Assembly: GCA_002779205.1 (NCBI GenBank) | Contig: PEXF01000099.1 | Span: 1-7,545, forward strand | Direction of reading: 5' to 3' | Source of the DNA: Candidatus Hydromicrobium americanum | Lineage (GTDB): Bacteria; Actinomycetota; Humimicrobiia; Humimicrobiales; Humimicrobiaceae | DNA: 7,545 nt | Shown: piece by piece, positions 1-4,777 of the stretch | Numbering within the stretch: position 1 is the first letter of the stretch | Layout: each line of letters opens with the position of its first letter | Position numbers and translations under genes: made by a program | Notes under the pieces: generated by a model | What the model was told of the DNA's origin: nothing | Databases searched by the model: none | The model's input: the letters and a program-made list of their open reading frames with translations, nothing else

Positions 1-208
1 CAATAATTTGCGCTAAGAGTATATCACTTTTAGATAAAGCAGAATAAACCGAAGTCCCCATAATGGCGGTCAAAACTACTATTGATGTACCCATATTTCT
101 ATTGTAGGTAGCAACCCTATCTCTTGCGTTGTAATGCTTCTTCTTCCCATACATACAGTCAATTCTAAATTTATTCAATTCTTCAATAGTATTTTTCCCT
201 TTTTCCAT
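1..208 (-). CDS. SLATT-like membrane effector, C-terminus cut by window edge
   Basis: The first 69 codons of a gene that continues past position 1. It begins MEKGKNTIEELNKFRI, followed by a basic patch (CMYGKKKHYNARDRVATYNR, 18-37) and a hydrophobic segment at about 39-58 (MGTSIVVLTAIMGTSVYSAL) that should span the membrane; a second span would lie outside the window. A soluble helix with YGKK-HYNA-DR leading into a G-rich transmembrane helix resembles SLATT-domain proteins (SMODS/SLOG-associating 2TM effectors), which are proposed to permeabilise the membrane in anti-phage responses. I base this on pattern resemblance only. The gene follows the methylase in the same direction at 41 bases, so it may be a fourth member of the operon or the start of a neighbouring defence module. 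Confidence 0.62.
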   Translation of the reverse strand, partial: MEKGKNTIEELNKFRIDCMYGKKKHYNARDRVATYNRNMGTSIVVLTAIMGTSVYSALSKSDILLAQII

Positions 209-213
209 CTTCA

Positions 214-218
214 CTCCT
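214..218 (-). promoter_or_regulatory. Ribosome binding site deciding the start at 208
   Basis: AGGAG lies 5 bases before the ATG at 208-206. An in-frame ATG also exists at 235 and would add nine residues, but has no such site, so 208 is preferred. No terminator hairpin or clear promoter is visible in the 41 bases after the methylase stop, so read-through from the methylase is likely. Confidence 0.75.
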
Positions 219-249
219 TTTTTCAACACATTCATAATTTATATTAAAA

Positions 250-3200
250 TTATTTTTCTACAATTTTTATTTCATCTCCCGTTAAGCCATATAGTTTGTA
301 AACCATCTGGTCAATTTGGTGTTCGTATTCTTTGACTTTTGCCTGCTTATCCTCATTTTGGAGATAGTCGTCATCTTTTGTTATTGCAAGAATCTTATCC
401 ACAAGGTCAATATATGGTTTTTGATCTTTTGCAGCAATATCAGCGATGGGGAGTTTACGAAAATCATCGGGATAAAAGTAATTCTCTAAACGGTGTCGGC
501 GAATGTTATTAAGATATTTGAACGCAAAAGAGGAATTAAGGATTGCTAAAAGATACTTTAGGTCAAATTTTTCTGAGATTTTTTCTAATTCTAATCTTTG
601 CAGGTTATTGAATTTTTTAACACTTGTTCGAATACTCTTATTTTCCACGCTATGTAAATCAGTAAATTTAACAAAAATAACGATGCTATCATTACAAACC
701 AAACCTGTATCATCGTAAATGCCGCCGGTTACACGCCCACGCATAATTTTGGGGCGGTCATAAAGCTCAAGAAAAGTCGCTCTACTTAACTGATGAGGAA
801 CACGCTTTGTGCCCCATTCTAAATAGCGTATTCGTTCGATAATATATTCATCTATATCTTTACCTTCAATATATTTTCGTGTATGAATTTTTGTTTTTGT
901 ATCAGAAATTAAATCGTCTTTTGTAAATTTACCTTGCCATTTTTTTTCATCGGCATTGATTACCATACCTTTACTCATATAACAAATATCACCCAGACTT
1001 ATCAAATTCTTATTAAAAGAAATTATTTCAAAATCTTTGCGAAAGGCATCACGACCAAGTGCTTTGAATTTATCAATTGGTATTTCTATTTGATTAACTC
1101 TGTTTTCAAAAGAACTACGATGAACGATTTTTTTAACTTTTTTATTAATGTTATTTTTTGTAATATGTAATACAACCGGTATCACACCCGCTTCAAACAC
1201 AGACATATCTTCAAAATAATCAATTGAGTTTGTAAAATATTGAGATTGAATTAGGTCAAGCAATTTGAAAGCGTATTTGGAAGTGCATACAGAATTTGTT
1301 ACAATATAATTAAGATTGCCATTCACAGAGCCTATTTGAAGCCCCTTCTCTATAAATGGCACTATTAAATCCCATTTCTCATAAAGCGTTTTATACATAC
1401 CGGATTTTTCTAAATCTCTTCTGAATTCAAGATATTCCGAGCCAGAATCAGCCCTAACATACGGTGGATTTGCAATTACCACATCAAATCCTTTCCCCCG
1501 CTTTTGCGAGGACAAGCTTTCATGAAACACTTCAGAAAAATATATTTCAAAATCAAAATGTTCATCCCCGCCTATGCCAAGGCTTTGGCGGGCAGGATTG
1601 TTCGTTATTTTTTTAATTAATTTATCAATCTCATTTTTTAGTTCCTGTTTTTTGCTTGTATTGGTTTCGTTAAAAAACAATAGTTTAAGTTCCTCAAGAC
1701 CCTTAAATAAGTAGTCATTTAACAAGTCCCTTTCTATTCCCAAAAGTGAATTGCCGCAGATTATCTTATAATCCAAATTTGGCAACGGCTTGATTTGTTT
1801 AATATCCTCTTCATCAACAATTAGTGATAGCCACAAACGGAGTTTAGCAATATCTACCGCAGAGGAATCAATATCTACACCATAAAGACAGTTTTGAATT
1901 GCGTGACGCTTGAAATGATAGATTGTGCGGGGTTTATTCTCTGGATTCCCGCTTTCGCGGGAATGACAAATATAGACATTGAGGACATTTCTTGCTTTGA
2001 CAATTTCTGTCATCATACCAACAAGGAAAGCACCTGAACCGACAGCAGGGTCGCATATTCTAATATTTGCTAATTTATCATCAATTAATTTTGCATTTTC
2101 TCTAATACACTCGGATATTTTATATTTATAAGATTTTGTGCCTTCTTCTTTGGCAATGTCATGTTCAATAGCAAAATCTCCAAAGTGGATTAAGGTTTCT
2201 ATGTCTTCCTTGGAAACAAATAGATTCCCGCTTTCGCGGGAATGACAAGATGGAGAGCGGGAATGACGATAATGCACAGAATTAGATTGCTTCACTTCGT
2301 TCGCAATGACATCCCCCTCACCCTGTCCCTCTCCCACAAGGGGAGAGGAAGAAAGTTCGGTCGCCAGATAATTAATAAGACTCTCCTGACACATATAGTG
2401 GACAATCTCACGGGGTGTGTAATAAGAACCCTTTGATTTACGGTCTTTTACTTCCAACAAATTTTCAAAAACTTTTCCCAGCATTTCTGGGTCAATAGCA
2501 ACTTCTTTATCTAATGGTTCATCTTCTTTGACTGTGAAATTATATCTATCAAAAACATCCAGAATACCAGTTCCAATATCACCCTCCTTTGTTTTCTTGT
2601 CATTAGAAAATAACTTATCAGGTATTTTTATATCGGTTTGTGCCCAATCATAATCCTGTATTGGCTCAAAAAGACCACCATTTAAAAATGGGATTCTGCA
2701 ATCAAATCGGCTGTAATATGCTCCTTCTCCACGGTCTATTGCAAGTGCCTCATAAAATAGCGGCTCTAAATAATCATTGAAATAATTTGCCCTTTCTTCT
2801 TTTGCCATATCAAACAATTTACGCATAAAGTTTTTAAGCCCCGTTCCCCACTCATTGAGTTTTCCTGTGTTTTTATCTTTTTGAACTCCCAACCAACCTT
2901 TCTTTTGCAAAAAACAGAGAAAAACAATCTGTCCCAAGAGTTTCTTAGAAAAATCTACAGTACCAACATTCTTCTTTGTGAACTCTTCTTGAACAATCTT
3001 ATCTCTTTTAATAATCTCATCAACCGATTTTTTGAGTTCAAGATAAAGTTCTCTATATTTTGTGAAAAACTCTTTGGTGACCTTTTCTATGTTGAATGCA
3101 GATTCAAGATGGGCAAGGTTGGGATTATTTATATCATCTTGTAAAAGTGGGACAAGTTGTTGCTTTGCAGTATGATTTGGTTCGTTTTTTCCGACTAAAA

Positions 3201-3669
3201 AAGAATATCTGCGGGCAGGGGTCAATTCTTCTTTCCCTTTTGGTCTGCCGCTTTTAGTTTGAGTAAGTTTGTATTCCATCTTAACCAGAGAAAATCGCCA
3301 GTCTTCCAAATCATCCGTGTGAAAAGCAACAATTGCAGCGTCTTTTAAATCACCACCTCTACTACCACTTAGATACCAGGCAATAAAGTTTCTTTGCATA
3401 GTGCGAGCTCGCTCTAACGAAGTTTCTTTTTTGAGATGTGCAATTAAAATATCAATTTTATTATCTTCAGCATCAGTGTATTTGCCAATTCGTTCTAATG
3501 TATAGATATATGGTTTAAAGGCATCAGGGATAAAATTACCCCTGTATATAAAATTTTTAGAATCACCAATAGAATTAAAGAGGTTTTTTATAAAATTAAC
3601 ATACTGTCCTCTATCGAAAGGTTTCTCAAAAGTATCTCTAATAATTTTTACTGCGGCTTGTTTATCCAT
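250..3669 (-). CDS. Eco57I/type IIG-like adenine-specific DNA methyltransferase
   Basis: A 1139-residue protein predicted to methylate adenine in a specific DNA site with S-adenosylmethionine. The N-terminal region (1-400) is of the kind found in large Eco57I-class enzymes, with TPARRYSFLVG (150-160) and EKVTKEFF (195-202). GSYYTPREIV (414-423) is motif X, DPAVGSGAFL (540-549) is the cofactor motif I, YGVDIDSSAVDIAKLRLWLS (596-615) follows, and NPPY (734-737) is catalytic motif IV. The C-terminal part (about 890-1080) resembles the TaqI-like specificity domain, for example KYIEGKDID, EWGTKRVP and RPKIMRGR. A possible nuclease motif, D123 followed by E132-Y-K134, lies in the N-terminal region but I cannot confirm a fold, so it may be a methylase alone. 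Three repeat-derived insertions (residues about 440-484, 568-576, 691-701) keep the frame and miss the catalytic motifs. The start is set by the overlap with the nuclease gene. Confidence 0.93.
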   Translation of the reverse strand: MDKQAAVKIIRDTFEKPFDRGQYVNFIKNLFNSIGDSKNFIYRGNFIPDAFKPYIYTLERIGKYTDAEDNKIDILIAHLKKETSLERARTMQRNFIAWYLSGSRGGDLKDAAIVAFHTDDLEDWRFSLVKMEYKLTQTKSGRPKGKEELTPARRYSFLVGKNEPNHTAKQQLVPLLQDDINNPNLAHLESAFNIEKVTKEFFTKYRELYLELKKSVDEIIKRDKIVQEEFTKKNVGTVDFSKKLLGQIVFLCFLQKKGWLGVQKDKNTGKLNEWGTGLKNFMRKLFDMAKEERANYFNDYLEPLFYEALAIDRGEGAYYSRFDCRIPFLNGGLFEPIQDYDWAQTDIKIPDKLFSNDKKTKEGDIGTGILDVFDRYNFTVKEDEPLDKEVAIDPEMLGKVFENLLEVKDRKSKGSYYTPREIVHYMCQESLINYLATELSSSPLVGEGQGEGDVIANEVKQSNSVHYRHSRSPSCHSRESGNLFVSKEDIETLIHFGDFAIEHDIAKEEGTKSYKYKISECIRENAKLIDDKLANIRICDPAVGSGAFLVGMMTEIVKARNVLNVYICHSRESGNPENKPRTIYHFKRHAIQNCLYGVDIDSSAVDIAKLRLWLSLIVDEEDIKQIKPLPNLDYKIICGNSLLGIERDLLNDYLFKGLEELKLLFFNETNTSKKQELKNEIDKLIKKITNNPARQSLGIGGDEHFDFEIYFSEVFHESLSSQKRGKGFDVVIANPPYVRADSGSEYLEFRRDLEKSGMYKTLYEKWDLIVPFIEKGLQIGSVNGNLNYIVTNSVCTSKYAFKLLDLIQSQYFTNSIDYFEDMSVFEAGVIPVVLHITKNNINKKVKKIVHRSSFENRVNQIEIPIDKFKALGRDAFRKDFEIISFNKNLISLGDICYMSKGMVINADEKKWQGKFTKDDLISDTKTKIHTRKYIEGKDIDEYIIERIRYLEWGTKRVPHQLSRATFLELYDRPKIMRGRVTGGIYDDTGLVCNDSIVIFVKFTDLHSVENKSIRTSVKKFNNLQRLELEKISEKFDLKYLLAILNSSFAFKYLNNIRRHRLENYFYPDDFRKLPIADIAAKDQKPYIDLVDKILAITKDDDYLQNEDKQAKVKEYEHQIDQMVYKLYGLTGDEIKIVEK
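1566..1596. repeat. Imperfect GC-rich inverted repeat (PARQSLGIGG unit)
   Basis: CCCGCC (1567-1572) and GGCGGG (1587-1592) pair around a core that also contains CCAA/TTGG. The unit is much more GC-rich than its surroundings and encodes NPARQSLGIGGD (691-702) shortly before the NPPY motif region of the methylase. It is a third kind of repeat inserted in frame in the same gene. Confidence 0.65.
1944..1969. repeat. Palindromic repeat copy 1 (CHSRESGN unit)
   Basis: A perfect 8-bp stem (1945-1952 with 1957-1964) and loop TTTC, identical over 26 bases to the copy at 2223-2248. It encodes CHSRESGN (568-575), lying between cofactor motif I and the YGVDI strand of the methylase. The flanking peptide KPRTIYHFKRHAIQN resumes the family sequence directly. 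Confidence 0.85.
2223..2248. repeat. Palindromic repeat copy 2 (CHSRESGN unit)
   Basis: ATTCCCGC (2224-2231) and GCGGGAAT (2236-2243) form a perfect 8-bp stem with loop TTTC, followed by GACAA. The 26-base unit is identical to the copy at 1944-1969 and is read in the same frame, giving CHSRESGN (475-482) in the methylase. Confidence 0.85.
2257..2267. repeat. Half copy of the CHSRESGN palindrome
   Basis: GCGGGAATGAC matches the right end of the full palindromes at 1944-1969 and 2223-2248, without the left arm. It encodes part of the segment RHSRS (468-472) of the methylase. It looks like a truncated or recombined copy. Confidence 0.6.
2285..2310. repeat. Dispersed repeat in methylase gene (VIANEVKQS unit)
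   Basis: ATTGC (2286-2290) and GCAAT (2303-2307) bracket a TTCACTTCGTTC core and end in AATGAC, like the CHSRESGN repeats next to it. The minus strand encodes VIANEVKQS (454-462). This is a known type of dispersed bacterial repeat read through as protein; here it is part of the methylase reading frame. Confidence 0.75.
2313..2349. repeat. GC-rich hairpin repeat in methylase gene (SPLVGEGQGEG unit)
   Basis: CCTCTCCC (2328-2335) and GGGAGAGG (2341-2348) form an 8-bp stem with a 5-base loop, preceded by a C-rich run. In the methylase frame it encodes SSPLVGEGQGEGD (441-453), a peptide recognisable as translation of a common dispersed intergenic repeat. It is the first member of a cluster of adjacent repeat elements. 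Confidence 0.75.
3662..3669 (-). promoter_or_regulatory. 8-base gene overlap (nuclease stop / methylase start)
   Basis: The methylase ATG (3669-3667) lies just before the nuclease TAA (3664-3662), giving ATGGATAA. Upstream of this ATG there is only an A-rich stretch and a weak AAGA-like Shine-Dalgarno, so translation probably depends on re-initiation by ribosomes finishing the nuclease gene. Confidence 0.75.
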
Positions 3670-4777
3670 TTCTTTTGCTTTTAAATAATGAAATTGTCTT
3701 AAGTTTTACTCTTAGTTCCTTCTCTGATGGTAATGTTAGTTTATACTTAGAAGCAAAAACTTTGTTGCTCAATCCTCCCAAAACATACCTGGCAAAAATA
3801 TCGTCTTTCTTAGCACAGAGTATAAGACCAATAGGGTTGTTTTCATCTTCTGCTTTTTCATTATCTTTAAAATAGTTCAAATAAAAATTCATCTGACCTA
3901 GATCAGAATGGTCAAGTTCACCAGTTTTTAAATCTATCAAGACAAAACATTTCAATAGTCGGTTATAGAGGACTAAATCAATGTAATAATGCCGATTAGT
4001 AATGGTAATTCTTTTCTGACGGGCAACAAAAGTGAAACCCTTACCAAGTTCTAACAAGAAATATTGTAGTTTATCAATAAGAGATTGCTCTAACTGGCTC
4101 TCGCTATAAGATGTTTCTTCTTTAAGATCAAGGAATTCAAGGACATAAGGGTCTTTAATAGCGTCTTCTGGTTTCTCTATAATCTGTCCTTTCTCTGCCA
4201 TCTTCATTACTGCTTTGGTGTCTTTGCTTAAAGCCAGTCGTTCAAAAAGCATTGAGTTTATCTGTCTTTTTAATTCTCGGACAGACCAGTTATTCTGGAT
4301 TGACTCTTTTTCATAAAAAGAACGGGCAAGGTTTTTTTCTATTTTTAATAGTTCGCAGTAATGCGACCACGATAAATAAGGTTCAAATTTAGTAGACAGG
4401 GTCTGCGGTTTTGCAGATTTGCTAAACAATATCTGGGATTTTTGCTTTTTGATAGATTCGTCAGACAGTGTCTGACGGATTGAAAATGATTGATAGAAAA
4501 GTCTCATCATCTTTAAATTAGTAGGAGAAAAGCCTCTTCCGAATTTTTGGCTCATATCTTTTGACAATCTTTCTATTAAGTGTTTACCATATTCTCCTCT
4601 TGATTTACCTTTCTGCTCAAACTCTACAATCTCTTGACCAATTTCCCAGTATGCCAAAACCTGTGCTTTGTTTATTTCCGTGACGACTTTGGTTCTTGCC
4701 TGACTAAAAATTTCCCCAATTCTTTCAAACAGTTGATTATAGGTTCCTGTGGTTATTCCTTTATTACCTTCCTTCAT
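3662..4777 (-). CDS. DUF1016 / YhcG-type PD-(D/E)XK nuclease
   Basis: A 371-residue cytoplasmic protein with the two-part DUF1016 layout. The N-terminal helical region (about 10-180) includes RGEYGKHLIERLSKDM, GRGFSPTNLKMMRLFY and LSWSHYCELLKI with RSFYEKE, all typical of the family. The C-terminal nuclease core has a helix with E230 in LEQSLIDKL, then YIDLVLYNR (D267) and IDLKTG (D282, K284), matching a D...DxK active site, then GQMNFYLNYF (294-303). I see no missing catalytic residue. DUF1016 proteins are often found near restriction-modification genes, but the substrate is usually unknown. Here the gene sits between a translocase and a methylase, overlapping both (4 and 8 bases), so it is a good candidate for the cleaving subunit; that role is inference. 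The linker (about 100-130) holds two QTLS-containing units and a perfect DNA palindrome. Confidence 0.92.
   Translation of the reverse strand: MKEGNKGITTGTYNQLFERIGEIFSQARTKVVTEINKAQVLAYWEIGQEIVEFEQKGKSRGEYGKHLIERLSKDMSQKFGRGFSPTNLKMMRLFYQSFSIRQTLSDESIKKQKSQILFSKSAKPQTLSTKFEPYLSWSHYCELLKIEKNLARSFYEKESIQNNWSVRELKRQINSMLFERLALSKDTKAVMKMAEKGQIIEKPEDAIKDPYVLEFLDLKEETSYSESQLEQSLIDKLQYFLLELGKGFTFVARQKRITITNRHYYIDLVLYNRLLKCFVLIDLKTGELDHSDLGQMNFYLNYFKDNEKAEDENNPIGLILCAKKDDIFARYVLGGLSNKVFASKYKLTLPSEKELRVKLKTISLFKSKRNG
4459..4477. repeat. 19-bp perfect palindrome inside the DUF1016 gene
   Basis: CGTCAGACA and TGTCTGACG form 9-bp perfect arms around a single central base, with GATT directly repeated on both sides (4455-4458 and 4478-4481). 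It encodes the RQTLSDE part of the linker. A related, less symmetric stretch at about 4392-4408 encodes PQTLST. I infer a short repeat unit within the linker; it could be protein-level repetition rather than a DNA site. Confidence 0.6.
4774..4777 (-). promoter_or_regulatory. ATGA stop/start overlap with upstream ribosome binding site
   Basis: The helicase stop TGA (4776-4774) overlaps the nuclease start ATG (4777-4775) as ATGA, the classic arrangement for translational coupling. A GGGAG Shine-Dalgarno sequence lies at 4790-4786, inside the last helicase codons and 8 bases before the ATG, which supports this start for the 371-residue nuclease. Confidence 0.85.

Noticed and set aside
209..249. 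Possible promoter or terminator between the methylase and the SLATT-like gene
   Set aside because: The stretch is AT-rich, but no hairpin with T-run and no convincing -35/-10 pair is seen; only a ribosome binding site is supported.
1942..2352. CRISPR array from repeated palindromes
   Set aside because: Only two full copies, 279 bases apart, within a coding frame and without regular spacers.
2242..2436. Plus-strand reading frame with LLHFVRND and LTLSLSHKGRG peptides
   Set aside because: It is the antisense reading of the repeat cluster inside the methylase; such peptides are typical false genes made from dispersed repeats.
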